A model generated the notes under the pieces. It worked only from the letters and a program-made list of their open reading frames with translations. It ran no database searches and had not been told where the DNA came from. Shown here in pieces: positions 1 to 8,206 of a stretch of 55,432 bases of DNA (within the stretch, counting starts at the first letter, position 1; every line of letters begins with the position of its first letter). The stretch is from contig JAJYDQ010000021.1 in the NCBI GenBank assembly GCA_021777225.1, positions 1-55,432 of the forward strand, written 5' to 3'. The translations under genes and the position numbers were made by a program. This stretch comes from Deltaproteobacteria bacterium. GTDB lineage: Bacteria; Desulfobacterota; Desulfomonilia; Desulfomonilales; Desulfomonilaceae.

Positions 1-265
1 TAACCAAAAATTGTTGAAGAAAAACTATTGCCAGAAGAACAATAAGAGGGGAAAAGTCTATTCCCATTTGCGGTATAGGAAGATGACGCCGCACAAAGCT
101 GAATAACGGCTCGGTAATCCCATATAGAAACCTTACAATGGGATTGTATGGATCAGGATTGACCCAAGAAATCAAGGCGGACACGATCACGATCCACATG
201 TAAATCGACAAAAGTATATCAACAACATGAGCCAAAGCGTAAACAAGGTTTCCTAAAACAAACAT
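1..265 (-). CDS. YggT family membrane protein (3' end outside window)
   Basis: Reading down from an ATG at 265, the minus strand encodes 88 codons that stay open to the left edge, so the C-terminus is missing. The protein starts MFVLGNLVYALAHVVDILLS and has a first membrane helix at about residues 5-35, a conserved polar turn SWVNPDPYNPIVRFLY at about 40-55, and the start of a second hydrophobic pair (FSPLIVLLAIVFLQQF). This layout is typical of YggT (two YGGT repeats, about 95-100 residues). The family lies in the inner membrane and is linked to osmotic tolerance and, in some lineages, to cell division; its biochemical role is not established. A GGAG sits upstream of the ATG. It commonly neighbours DUF167 genes, one of which lies at 2062. 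Confidence 0.85.
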   Translation of the reverse strand, partial: MFVLGNLVYALAHVVDILLSIYMWIVIVSALISWVNPDPYNPIVRFLYGITEPLFSFVRRHLPIPQMGIDFSPLIVLLAIVFLQQFLV

Positions 266-360
266 TCTTTCTCCTCAAAACCCTCTACAAAAAACTTAAT
301 TGCTTTTCTTAACTTAACACTTTCCGCAAAGTTTTTCAGCCGCGCGAATTGACCGACCCT

Positions 361-384
361 AAAATTAAAAGCGCCCGTAGGCGC
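361..384 (-). terminator. Rho-independent terminator of the HU gene
   Basis: On the minus strand a GCGCC/GGCGC stem with a 4-base TACG loop (371-384) is followed directly by TTTTAATTTT. It lies about 140 bases downstream of the HU stop codon and before the YggT start, so it most likely ends the HU transcript and separates it from yggT. Confidence 0.6.
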
Positions 385-523
385 AAATAAAACTGAGTTA
401 AAAATAGAAAATGGTCGGCGTAACTCACCACCAACAACTATAAATTTGTCACTGCGTGAAAGTTAACTTGCAATGGCGTTGTCTCGAATTTTGAGAACCC
501 ACAGTAGTTCAACCAAAGGACAA

Positions 524-796
524 TTACTTAATGGATTCTTTAAGTGCCTTTGCCGGCGAAAATTTTGGGGCTTTAGCCTCTTTGATCTTGATTTTTTCTT
601 TGGTTCTAGGATTGATGCCGGAGCGCGCCTTTCTCACAACAATTGAGAATTTGCCGAAGCCAGGCACGGAGATCTCTTGGCCTGCCACCAACGCGTCGGC
701 TATAGTCGAGAAAACAAGATCTATAGCTTCAGATGCGTGCTTTTTGGTTGTTTGGCCCTTCTCTGCAAGTTTGTCCACGAATTCAGCTTTTGTCAT
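524..796 (-). CDS. HU/IHF family DNA-binding protein
   Basis: This 90-residue protein has the whole histone-like fold: the N-terminal helical dimerisation region (MTKAEFVDKLAEK), the conserved core VPGFGKFSIVVRKARSGINP with the DNA-intercalating arm proline in INPRT, and the C-terminal FSPAKALKESI helix. HU bends and compacts DNA in the nucleoid. A GTG six bases further upstream (802) is open but would sit directly on the Shine-Dalgarno. GGGAGG at 804-809 is spaced 7 bases from the ATG at 796, so 796 is the start. The gene stands alone between its own promoter (852-881) and terminator (361-384). Whether it is a homodimeric HU or an IHF-like subunit cannot be decided here. Confidence 0.93.
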   Translation of the reverse strand: MTKAEFVDKLAEKGQTTKKHASEAIDLVFSTIADALVAGQEISVPGFGKFSIVVRKARSGINPRTKEKIKIKEAKAPKFSPAKALKESIK

Positions 797-851
797 TTCC
801 ACGCCTCCCTCGAGATGATCATAAATTTATGTTACTAAAATCAATGATGGT

Positions 852-881
852 TCTATACGACCCTAAAACGTCAAGTGTCAA
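852..881 (-). promoter_or_regulatory. Sigma-70-type promoter of the HU gene
   Basis: On the minus strand a perfect -35 box TTGACA (881-876) is followed after 18 bases by a TATAGA -10 box (857-852). Transcription would start near 845, about 50 bases before the HU ATG at 796. The rest of the 420-base stretch between HU (796) and ferredoxin (1217) shows no supportable gene. It is AT-rich and must also hold the ferredoxin promoter, for which I see no clear boxes. Confidence 0.6.
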
Positions 882-1216
882 GAAAATATTACATTCAAAA
901 CATTTTTCAGAGTGCTTTGCCGCTGTGTTTTAGCGAAACTGCGGCTACTTTAAGGTCGCGTAACGTCAAAAAGAGTTATTCAATATATCTCATGTTATAC
1001 AGTCATAGCTACATTTAAACTTCAAATATAACTGTTTATTTTACGTATATACTAAAAGGCGGTGGCGTCTTTTCTCAGTGGGGAGCGCAACAAATTATAT
1101 GATCTGCAAATATTTCGTTCATAATAACGTTGACTGAAAAAACGCGTACATGTAAAGGTCTGTTATTGAATATTCCACACCTATCAAATTATGTCCTGAC
1201 AGACAAAGGAGGAAAA

Positions 1217-1411
1217 ATGGCAAGGACTTTAGTTGTTGATCAAGAGGCTTGCAGTGGTTGCGGAACTTGTGCGGCGATAGCAGAGGACTGTTTTGCTGTG
1301 AGCGATGATACCGATAAGGCTTACGTGGTTGATCAGAGCGCGTGTTCTGAAGACGAGATTCAAGAAGCCATCGATACCTGTCCAGAAGAGGCGATAAGCT
1401 GGCAGGAATAA
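1217..1411 (+). CDS. Small [4Fe-4S] ferredoxin
   Basis: This 64-residue soluble electron carrier has the single-cluster pattern CSGCGTC (Cys12, 15, 18) plus Cys55 in the DTCPEEAI motif, which together bind one 4Fe-4S cluster. Two further cysteines, Cys25 and Cys43, fit the positions that in monocluster Desulfovibrio-type ferredoxins can form a structural disulfide; that is inference. The acidic, short sequence starting MARTLVVDQEAC closely follows that group. The reading frame extends upstream, but AAGGAGG at 1206-1212 lies just ahead of the ATG at 1217, which fixes the start. It probably serves low-potential redox enzymes of anaerobic metabolism. No redox partner is adjacent. Confidence 0.93.
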   Translation: MARTLVVDQEACSGCGTCAAIAEDCFAVSDDTDKAYVVDQSACSEDEIQEAIDTCPEEAISWQE

Positions 1412-1474
1412 TGTTGGAATGCTTCCTTGATCGAAACAATTGTTTCATTGAACAAAGAACATTAGGCGCAAGAA

Positions 1475-2065
1475 ATGAATTCCGGAGATAATTATGACTG
1501 TTTCCCCGGGACTGATTTCGCTCCCCGTCTAAAAAAGCTTTACCAAGAAATGGACGCCACGTACAGCGCGGCGTCCAACCTATCCGATTTCAATTGCGAC
1601 GGATGTGATGGAACCAAGTGTTGCACAGTTGACCTAATCATTTATACATCGGTCGAAATGTCTTACATGAAGCAAGGCCTTCTAACTTTAGATCAAGCCA
1701 TTAAATTTAAAATTAAAAATCGAAGCCTCCAAATAGTCAGATTTAAACAGAGCAATCCTTTCGGATCCGATTACCGCAATTCCATTTGCGCCGCCAATTT
1801 TGGCGGACGGTGCGTCATCTACGAACATCGACCGATGATATGCAGACTAGCGGGAATTCCTCATTTCATCGAGAAACCCGACCAAACAAGGATATCCGGT
1901 CCAGGCTGTCCCCGCTTCGAGACAGTCTTTCTTGCATCCAACCCGGAACTCAAAATTGATAGAACCCCTTTTTACCGATTGCTGGCGGTAATGGAAATCG
2001 AAACCATAAAGAAATACGGGAAAAGGACCCAAAGTCTAACTATTGCCGAGATTTTAGCTAGTTAA
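1475..2065 (+). CDS. YkgJ family cysteine-cluster protein
   Basis: This 196-residue cytoplasmic protein has the arrangement of YkgJ/UPF0153: an N-terminal CDGCDGTKCC group at about residues 46-55, a central CAANFGGRC followed by YEHRPMICR, and a C-terminal GPGCPRF. These Cys motifs are thought to bind zinc or an Fe-S cluster, but the biochemical role of the family is unknown. The stop codon overlaps the end of the convergent DUF167 gene by four bases. It could share a transcript with the ferredoxin 63 bases upstream, which would be compatible with a redox role, but nothing in the sequence proves it. Confidence 0.85.
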   Translation: MNSGDNYDCFPGTDFAPRLKKLYQEMDATYSAASNLSDFNCDGCDGTKCCTVDLIIYTSVEMSYMKQGLLTLDQAIKFKIKNRSLQIVRFKQSNPFGSDYRNSICAANFGGRCVIYEHRPMICRLAGIPHFIEKPDQTRISGPGCPRFETVFLASNPELKIDRTPFYRLLAVMEIETIKKYGKRTQSLTIAEILAS

Positions 2066-2382
2066 CCCAATAGATATTGCTCAGCTAAATCGCGAGATAC
2101 GCCCCTGATTAGAAGTGTCTTGTCTCTTGAGCGTTCGCCTCGTGCAATGGAAACATCCGATTGGCGGATCTTGAGCTTTTTGGCGACGAATTTAATCAGC
2201 GCCTTGTTTGCCTCACCATCGACTGGAGGGCTCGTAAGTCTGATAAAGATTTTATCTCCCGGCCCCACTGAAACTGTGTTCGTAGAGGAATTCGGAGTTA
2301 CTCTTACCGAGAGAATAAATGTTTCTTCTGATACACCGTGTTTCAGGTTTCCACCCGTCCAGGGAAAATAAGCCTGATGCAA
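2062..2382 (-). CDS. DUF167 (YggU) family protein
   Basis: This small protein matches the DUF167/YggU fold: LSVRVTPNSSTNTV near the N-terminus, then SPPVDGEANKALIKFVAKKL, the family's most conserved stretch, and RGERSRDKTLLIRG. The function is unknown; members often sit beside yggT or lspA. It is the third gene of the ileS-lspA-DUF167 minus-strand operon. No ATG or GTG is available in frame; the only usable start is a TTG at 2382, which lies inside lspA (40-base overlap), suggesting translational coupling. The 106-residue length with about 18 extra N-terminal residues is slightly longer than usual, so the exact start is uncertain. Confidence 0.85.
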   Translation of the reverse strand: MHQAYFPWTGGNLKHGVSEETFILSVRVTPNSSTNTVSVGPGDKIFIRLTSPPVDGEANKALIKFVAKKLKIRQSDVSIARGERSRDKTLLIRGVSRDLAEQYLLG

Positions 2383-2837
2383 AAGATTATAGCGCCTACT
2401 GTCAAGGCCGAATCCGCAACATTAAAAGCCGGCCAGTGTAGGTTCCCTATATGAACATCTATGAAGTCAGTAACTTGGCCAAACATAACTCTATCCACAA
2501 AATTTCCTGCCGCCCCCCCAAAAAACAAGGCGAACCCAATTATGGAATATTGATCCAACCTTTGTAAAATGACTATCCAGATTATGACAACAAGAGCAGT
2601 TAATGAAATCCCAGAGAGGACATAACGGCTCAACACGTCGCCATGGCTGGAAAATACTCCGAAAGCCGCGCCTGAATTCGTGACATGCGCCAAATTAAGA
2701 AACCCGGGTATTATGGTTTCAGATCCATTAAAAGTAATATTATCTGAAACCCAATACTTTGTAAGCTGGTCGGCGATAATAACAAGACCAGCGATAATTC
2801 CAAATATTATAAAAGTTTGCTTTTTGTATTGGTTCAT
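2343..2837 (-). CDS. lspA: Lipoprotein signal peptidase (signal peptidase II)
   Basis: This 164-residue inner-membrane aspartyl protease cleaves the signal peptide of diacylglyceryl-prolipoproteins just before the lipid-bearing cysteine. Four hydrophobic helices are visible (about residues 8-25, 70-92, 97-112, 140-158). The two catalytic aspartates fall in the expected motifs, GNFVDR (Asp115) and FNVADS (Asp142), and the conserved NSGAAFG is at 54-60. It lies 35 bases downstream of ileS on the same strand, the classic ileS-lspA pairing of Gram-negative bacteria. At least one likely lipoprotein substrate, the transglutaminase-like protein at 5857, is encoded next to the operon. Confidence 0.97.
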   Translation of the reverse strand: MNQYKKQTFIIFGIIAGLVIIADQLTKYWVSDNITFNGSETIIPGFLNLAHVTNSGAAFGVFSSHGDVLSRYVLSGISLTALVVIIWIVILQRLDQYSIIGFALFFGGAAGNFVDRVMFGQVTDFIDVHIGNLHWPAFNVADSALTVGAIIFCIRLIFPGRVET

Positions 2838-2872
2838 TATCTCTTATGTTCAGGGAACCCAACGCCGTGAAT

Positions 2873-5668
2873 TTAACCTATATCGGAGAGTACTCCAGCG
2901 CATCTCGGGCAGACTTCCGGAAATTCTGGATCGGTTCCGATGTTAGTGCTCCAAATCCAGCAGCGCGGACATTTTGCGCCTTCTGCTCGGGCTACTTTAA
3001 CGCTTACTCCCTGTAATGGATTCTGGTCACTTTGGTCTACTTCGGATGTTTCCTCCGCAATGAGTTCAAGTTGTGAGACAATGAAAAATCCTTCCGGGTC
3101 CTCCATCTCTCCAATTTGAGCAATGAAATCGTGGGGGCCAACTATTTCAAGCTTGGCTTCAAGAGATGAGCCGATAATTTTTTCAGATCTAGCCTCTTCC
3201 AGAATCTTTGAAGCCTCCTGTCTTAACGCCAACATCTTGGCCCAGAAAGCTCTTTCTTCGTTACTGAAGTCGACCCCTGCAATGTTTTCCGGAAATAACA
3301 GCAGATGAACACTCGCTGCTTTTTGGGGGCCGGCCACAAACTCCGACCAAACTTCTTCAGCTGTGAATGCCAGGATCGGGGCCATCAGCCTGATTAGTGC
3401 CGACAGTATGTGATGGAGGGCTGTCTGGGCCGATCTTCTAAGTGGACCCTGAATATGTTCCACGTATAGCCGGTCTTTCAGGATGTCCAGGTATAACGAT
3501 GACAGATCTACAGTACAATAATTGTAAAGTGTGTGAAACACGACATGAAAGTCAAAGTCTTCATAAGCCTTTTTAACTCTGTCGATGACGCTGTTGAGTC
3601 TGTCCAGCGCAAATCTGTCCAGCACGATCATTTCGGCTGGTGGACACTGGTCACATGGTTTGAAACCCTCCAGGTTGCCCAAAAGAAAACGACAAGTGTT
3701 TCGGATCCTGCGATAAGCTTCTGAAAGCCTATCCAGTATTTCGGGAGAAATTCTTATGTCGTCGCGGTAATCATCTGCAGATACCCACAACCTGAGGATG
3801 TCCGCGCCGTACCTGTCAATAATTTGAGATGGCTGAATTACATTTCCAAGTGACTTGGACATCTTTTTCCCTTGTCCATCAACCACGAATCCATGAGTCA
3901 AAACATTTCTGTATGGCGCTTGCCCCCTCGTTCCTACTGAGGTTAGCATGGCGCTGTGAAACCACCCTCTATGCTGGTCGCTGCCTTCGAGGTACATCTG
4001 GCAGGGGTATTCAAGCGATGGCCTTTTTTCTAGTACCGCTGCCCAGCTAACGCCCGAATCGAACCATACATCGAGGATGTCTGTTTCCTTTACAAGAGAG
4101 GAGCTTCCACAATTAGGACACCTTAGCCCCTCGGTCTTTAGGTCTTGTGCGTCCAACTCGAACCACACATCGGCGCCCCGTTTCTCAAACAGCCTGGCGG
4201 TCTTTTCGAACAATTCTCCTGGAGCGACAACAGAGTCACAGTCCGCGCACCTCATGGCTGTAATCGGTACACCCCAGCTCCTCTGGCGCGATATGCACCA
4301 ATCAGGTCTGTGCTGTATCATTCCATAGATTCTGTCCCGGCCCCATTTAGGAATCCAGCCAACTGTGTCGATAGCCTTGAGAGCGGAATCCCTTAAACCT
4401 GTAATATCCATTGAAATAAACCACTGATGGGTGGCCCTAAAAATTACCGGTTTTTTGCATCGCCAACAGTGAGGATAGCTGTGATTTATTTCTTCCGACG
4501 CCATAAGGGCCCCTGTTTCGTCGAGTTTCTCTATAATGGCCCTGTTTGCGCTGAAAACGAATTGTCCTGAGAAAAACCCAACCTCATCCGTGAATCGTCC
4601 GCGATCATCTACTGGAGCATAGACGTCAATGTTGTACGATCGACCTACTTCGTAATCCTCCTGTCCGTGTCCTGGCGCAATGTGCACTAGTCCTGTACCG
4701 GTGTCCAATGTAACGAAGTCCGCTAAAATCAATTGAGAAGTTCTGTCATAAAGAGGGTGCGCGCACTTCAAGCCCTCGAGTTCTTTTCCCGAGAATTCCG
4801 CCAAAACTTGAAATTGGTCTTTACCGAAGACCTCCATGTTGATTGGTACCAGTCGCTGTGCGAGAATATAGACTTCATTGCCAACCTTAACAGCCGCGTA
4901 TTGTTCCCTAGGGTGGGCCGCGATGGCGAGGTTGGCAGGTATCGTCCATGGTGTTGTGGTCCATATGACCACGTAAACTTGTTCGCCTTTTAGTGCAGGA
5001 ATTCTGGAAGAGAAATCATCCGCCGCCGCAAATCGGACATAAATAGCAGGGGTCGTAGTATCCGCATATTCAACTTCCGCCTCGGCCAGCGCGGTTACAC
5101 ACGACGAACACCAGTAGACGGGTTTCTTGCCCCTGTATACCGCTCCTGAATCAAAGAAACGCCCCAATTCCCTTACTATAGTTGCCTGATAGCCATAGTT
5201 CATGGTCAAATAAGGGTCTTGCCATTCTCCGAAAACTCCTAGTCGCTGAAATTCCTTGCGTTGAATATCTATGAACTTAGTGGCATAGTCTCGGCACTTT
5301 TGGCGAACCTGAACCTCTGTCATTTGAGCTTTAGATTTGCCTAACTCCTTGTCGACTTGATGTTCAATCGGTAAGCCATGACAATCCCATCCAGGGACAT
5401 AGTTTGAATCGTAGCCAGCCATGAATTTGGACTTTATTATTATGTCCTTGAGGATTTTATTAAGCGCCGTTCCAAGGTGGATATGACCATTGGCGTACGG
5501 AGGCCCGTCGTGGAGTATATATTTGGGCCTGCCTTGAGCAGCTTCAATAATCTGATCATATATTTTTTCCGTCTCCCAACGTTGCAAGGTTTGAGGTTCT
5601 TTCTTGGGAAGGTTAGCCCGCATAGGAAAGTTGGTTTTTGGTAGATTTAGGGTATCTTTATAATCCAT
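2873..5668 (-). CDS. ileS: Isoleucyl-tRNA synthetase
   Basis: This 931-residue class I aminoacyl-tRNA synthetase charges tRNA-Ile. The HIGH motif appears as NGHIHLG (residues 60-66), the KMSKS signature as [11 protein letters not shown] around residue 600, and the editing CP1 domain has [13 protein letters not shown] around 230-250. The C-terminus carries the bacterial zinc finger, CPRCW then CPRC at about residues 895-925. The length is normal for the bacterial IleRS type with the C-terminal zinc site. It is the first gene of the ileS-lspA-DUF167 operon. The region between its ATG (5668) and the divergent gene at 5857 should contain both promoters. Confidence 0.98.
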   Translation of the reverse strand: MDYKDTLNLPKTNFPMRANLPKKEPQTLQRWETEKIYDQIIEAAQGRPKYILHDGPPYANGHIHLGTALNKILKDIIIKSKFMAGYDSNYVPGWDCHGLPIEHQVDKELGKSKAQMTEVQVRQKCRDYATKFIDIQRKEFQRLGVFGEWQDPYLTMNYGYQATIVRELGRFFDSGAVYRGKKPVYWCSSCVTALAEAEVEYADTTTPAIYVRFAAADDFSSRIPALKGEQVYVVIWTTTPWTIPANLAIAAHPREQYAAVKVGNEVYILAQRLVPINMEVFGKDQFQVLAEFSGKELEGLKCAHPLYDRTSQLILADFVTLDTGTGLVHIAPGHGQEDYEVGRSYNIDVYAPVDDRGRFTDEVGFFSGQFVFSANRAIIEKLDETGALMASEEINHSYPHCWRCKKPVIFRATHQWFISMDITGLRDSALKAIDTVGWIPKWGRDRIYGMIQHRPDWCISRQRSWGVPITAMRCADCDSVVAPGELFEKTARLFEKRGADVWFELDAQDLKTEGLRCPNCGSSSLVKETDILDVWFDSGVSWAAVLEKRPSLEYPCQMYLEGSDQHRGWFHSAMLTSVGTRGQAPYRNVLTHGFVVDGQGKKMSKSLGNVIQPSQIIDRYGADILRLWVSADDYRDDIRISPEILDRLSEAYRRIRNTCRFLLGNLEGFKPCDQCPPAEMIVLDRFALDRLNSVIDRVKKAYEDFDFHVVFHTLYNYCTVDLSSLYLDILKDRLYVEHIQGPLRRSAQTALHHILSALIRLMAPILAFTAEEVWSEFVAGPQKAASVHLLLFPENIAGVDFSNEERAFWAKMLALRQEASKILEEARSEKIIGSSLEAKLEIVGPHDFIAQIGEMEDPEGFFIVSQLELIAEETSEVDQSDQNPLQGVSVKVARAEGAKCPRCWIWSTNIGTDPEFPEVCPRCAGVLSDIG

Positions 5669-5856
5669 GTCTATTCCTCCGCCACTCCATCGTTAAAATC
5701 GTGGCTGCTCCGGTTCAGGCATTATACAATCTTTTAAAATTGACGATCCAAATATTAAAGTCAATAAAAATCCCTCGAATGTCTGATGAAGAACACCGTA
5801 CAACACGGTTGAGTAATTTTGGAGTAATTAGTATAATTGATATAAGGTATTAACCG

Positions 5857-7368
5857 GTGAACATTATAACCAAGTTTATTATATATTTATTATGCCTCTT
5901 TATTGCAGTTATTAACTGTGGATGTCTGATCAAGAATGTAACTCCATCTGCTAACAACAACGACGTGCCATCGAATGGTTATGGGACCCTTTCAAACTTT
6001 CCGTTCAAGGAAGCGTGGTACGGGCTTTATTTTCAGGAGGATAAAATCGGGTATAGCCACTTCAAGATAACTCCAACCGGCGAAAATTTCGCTATTGAGA
6101 GTGATTCGACGATGCGGCTCACTGCAATGCGCAAAACCAACGAAATAAAAATGAACGAAAAAATTACGGTCTGTCCAGACCTTTCGTTAATCTCCTTTGA
6201 TTCCAATGTTAAAATGAATCAAAAGGAACTCAAGGTTGAAGGCAGTGTAGAATCATCGAAGCTGCTACTAAAAATGAATGTGGATAATGAGAAAGTGGAT
6301 AAGAATTTCCCACTTGACGGCAAAATATTTCATACGAGCGCAATTTCCTTGATGCCTGCCTTGAAGGGACTCAAGGATGGGGCAAAATACTCTTTCAATG
6401 TATTTAATGTTGAAAGACAGTCTATCGAGTTAATTGAACAGGAACTTTCCAAAGTGAAGGGAACTCCTGGACCTTCAGGAGCGGTTTGGAGAGTTAAAAA
6501 TAATTATGGGCAGTCAAGTGTCACTTCCTGGCTAAATGGAAAAGGCCTGGTAGTTCTTGAAAAGGGTTTGGATGGTTCCTTGATAACTATACTTGAGGAC
6601 GAGGGAGCCGCCAGAAGTTTTTTAGAAAAGAAAGCTCAACAAAAGGACCTGATTCTTGATTTCAGTTTGGTGAAATCACCCAAAAGGATATTGAATCCAG
6701 ACAAAATAAGATTTTTGAAGGCTTGCCTTCAGGGAGTCAAGTCTGACCTGATTGCCAAGGACCATCGGCAGACCGTTAATGACGTCAAGGATGGGTTCGA
6801 CGTAGAGGTTCGCGTGGAGGACTTACAACGTTTTAGAAACGGGTCAAACAGAGATGAATCCCAAGGAAAGGGATCAATCGCTGAAGACGAACTATCCGGA
6901 TATTTGGTTTCAACTCCGGCTATTCCGTCAGACAACAGGGAAATAATTGCGCAGGCCCGAAAAATAGTCTCCAACAGTTCACCTGAATTGGAAAATGTTA
7001 TAAAGCTTGTGAACTGGACTGCTGATAACATAAAGGCTGACATGAAAGAATCTTTTTCGGCTTTGGGTGTTCTTCAATCCGGAGAAGGTGAATGCCAATC
7101 ACATACGAAGCTTTATACTGCTATGGCCCGCTCAGTGGGGATCCCTACTCGCATAGTTACCGGGCTGGTCTATGCCGACAGCCTGGGGTTCTCGTACCAC
7201 GCGTGGGCAGAGTCGTATGTAAAGGGATGGCTTTCAGTTGATCCAACATTGAGGCAAGTCCCCTCCGACGCGACACATTTAAAACTAGCTTCTTCGGGCG
7301 ACAATGACCCGACATCGGTGCTCAAAACTATGGGTAAAATCCGCATTAAATCATTGGAATACCAGTAA
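5857..7368 (+). CDS. Transglutaminase-like domain lipoprotein
   Basis: This 503-residue exported protein starts with a positively charged, hydrophobic signal (residues 1-20) ending in VINCGC, so lipidation at Cys20 or Cys22 is likely although the lipobox is not canonical. The C-terminal domain is of the transglutaminase/protease-like type, with a full Cys-His-Asp triad: Cys413 in GEGECQSH, His448 in SYHAWAES and Asp462 in SVDPTLRQ. The first 380 residues resemble the beta-rich N-terminal part common in bacterial proteins of this class, which may act as peptidases or cross-linkers in the periplasm; the substrate is unknown. Translation starts at a GTG (5857) with TAAGG about 10 bases upstream. 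It is divergent from ileS. Confidence 0.8.
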   Translation: MNIITKFIIYLLCLFIAVINCGCLIKNVTPSANNNDVPSNGYGTLSNFPFKEAWYGLYFQEDKIGYSHFKITPTGENFAIESDSTMRLTAMRKTNEIKMNEKITVCPDLSLISFDSNVKMNQKELKVEGSVESSKLLLKMNVDNEKVDKNFPLDGKIFHTSAISLMPALKGLKDGAKYSFNVFNVERQSIELIEQELSKVKGTPGPSGAVWRVKNNYGQSSVTSWLNGKGLVVLEKGLDGSLITILEDEGAARSFLEKKAQQKDLILDFSLVKSPKRILNPDKIRFLKACLQGVKSDLIAKDHRQTVNDVKDGFDVEVRVEDLQRFRNGSNRDESQGKGSIAEDELSGYLVSTPAIPSDNREIIAQARKIVSNSSPELENVIKLVNWTADNIKADMKESFSALGVLQSGEGECQSHTKLYTAMARSVGIPTRIVTGLVYADSLGFSYHAWAESYVKGWLSVDPTLRQVPSDATHLKLASSGDNDPTSVLKTMGKIRIKSLEYQ

Positions 7369-7382
7369 TAAAAATGACAGTC

Positions 7383-7411
7383 TTGTAATCGCTGGTATAC
7401 GTTTATATAAT
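7383..7411 (+). promoter_or_regulatory. Promoter of the selenoprotein gene
   Basis: A TTGTAA -35 box (7383-7388) is separated by exactly 17 bases from a perfect TATAAT -10 box (7406-7411). Transcription would begin near 7418, about 33 bases before the selenoprotein ATG. This suggests the selenoprotein and the following zinc-ribbon gene are transcribed separately from the lipoprotein gene. Confidence 0.6.
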
Positions 7412-7450
7412 CATAGAAAATGAAAAGGTCCAAATACAGGAGATTCCATC

Positions 7451-7681
7451 ATGGCGGATAAATGTAAGATTACATTCTGTGGTAGTTGAAACTATCGTCC
7501 CAAGGCCGCTGGTCTGGCGGAAGAACTAACACGGGAACTTGGCATCGAACCCGAACTCGTCAAATCGAGTGGAGGAGTTTTCGAAGTCGAATTCAGGAAC
7601 GATCTAATTTTTTCAAAGAAGCAGATAGGACGTTTTCCCGATCCTGGTGAAGTGCTGAACTTGATCAGAAAGAAATTGTAG
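7451..7681 (+). CDS. SelW/Rdx-family selenoprotein (CxxU, in-frame TGA = Sec)
   Basis: Read through the TGA at 7487-7489, this is a 76-residue protein beginning MADKCKITFCGSU, with Cys10 and Sec13 forming a CxxU redox motif. It continues NYRPKAAGLAEELTRELG, then SSGGVFEVEF and KKQIGRFPDPGEVLNLI. This is the complete Rdx/SelW thioredoxin-like pattern: CxxU after the first strand, a Gly-Gly turn before the middle strands, and a K..GRFP.P.EV segment near the C-terminus. CAGGAG sits 8 bases ahead of the ATG. A hairpin just after the TGA fits a bacterial SECIS. The absence of any codon-level decay after the TGA argues for read-through, not a nonsense mutation. The partners of this family are poorly known; a thiol-oxidoreductase role is inferred. 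Confidence 0.9.
7504..7522 (+). promoter_or_regulatory. Candidate bacterial SECIS element
   Basis: Sixteen bases after the UGA codon (7487-7489) the coding sequence can fold into CCGC (7506-7509) paired with GCGG (7517-7520), closed by a U-G wobble and leaving a GGUCU loop. Bacterial SECIS hairpins recognised by SelB lie at this distance inside the reading frame and carry a G in the first two loop positions, as here. The fold was judged by eye only. Confidence 0.6.
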
Positions 7682-7694
7682 GTAGCCAATAATA

Positions 7695-8150
7695 ATGGTA
7701 GTCAAATGTTTTAATTGTCAGACGCTCCTTAAAGTGGAGGCTGACCGTGTGCCCGTAAATGGTCAAATTGACGTTCGCTGCCCCAAGTGTGGAAGTGAGG
7801 GTATAATTTTGGCGCCTCATAGCTCAATTGATCCAAAGGTTGATTTTTTTCAGCAGATGGAAGCGCCGGAAACTAAAATTGCTGAAACCGAGACGGATCT
7901 GACAAAATATAAAACTGCACCCAAGACGAAAACCCAGGTCAAGGCCAGTGAACTGACTCTACCTGAAGACGCTTTCAGAGACTTCCGTTTTCCCGCAGAG
8001 GTTGAATCTTCAGTTAAAAAGGGGGTAAAAGTGAGCCATAGGTCCAACCTGATTACTTTTTTGATTGTTTCAATTCTTGTTGTAGCGCTCTTTGCCGCAC
8101 TGGTAAATGTTATTCTCCCAGGATTGCCTCCTGCGGGGACTGGACAATAA
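7695..8150 (+). CDS. Zinc-ribbon (MJ0042-type) single-pass membrane protein
   Basis: This 151-residue protein opens with MVVKCFNCQTLLKVEADRVP and a second CPKC at residues 31-34. The CxxC-N26-CxxC zinc ribbon is of the MJ0042 kind found in many delta-proteobacterial proteins. A charged linker follows, then one strong membrane helix at about residues 119-142 (LITFLIVSILVVALFAALV) and a short tail rich in Pro/Gly. The topology therefore puts the zinc ribbon in the cytoplasm. It begins 13 bases after the selenoprotein stop and probably shares its transcript. I do not recognise a specific function; similar proteins are annotated only as zinc-ribbon domain proteins. Confidence 0.75.
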   Translation: MVVKCFNCQTLLKVEADRVPVNGQIDVRCPKCGSEGIILAPHSSIDPKVDFFQQMEAPETKIAETETDLTKYKTAPKTKTQVKASELTLPEDAFRDFRFPAEVESSVKKGVKVSHRSNLITFLIVSILVVALFAALVNVILPGLPPAGTGQ

Positions 8151-8206
8151 AGAAACCTTTCCTGGTTTCCTCACCCTCGAGTTGAATCAATTTCAAGAGA
8201 GCCCAA

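Noticed and set aside
7492-7689. Minus-strand 65-residue open frame
   Set aside because: It is the antisense shadow of the selenoprotein gene and has no Shine-Dalgarno or domain features.
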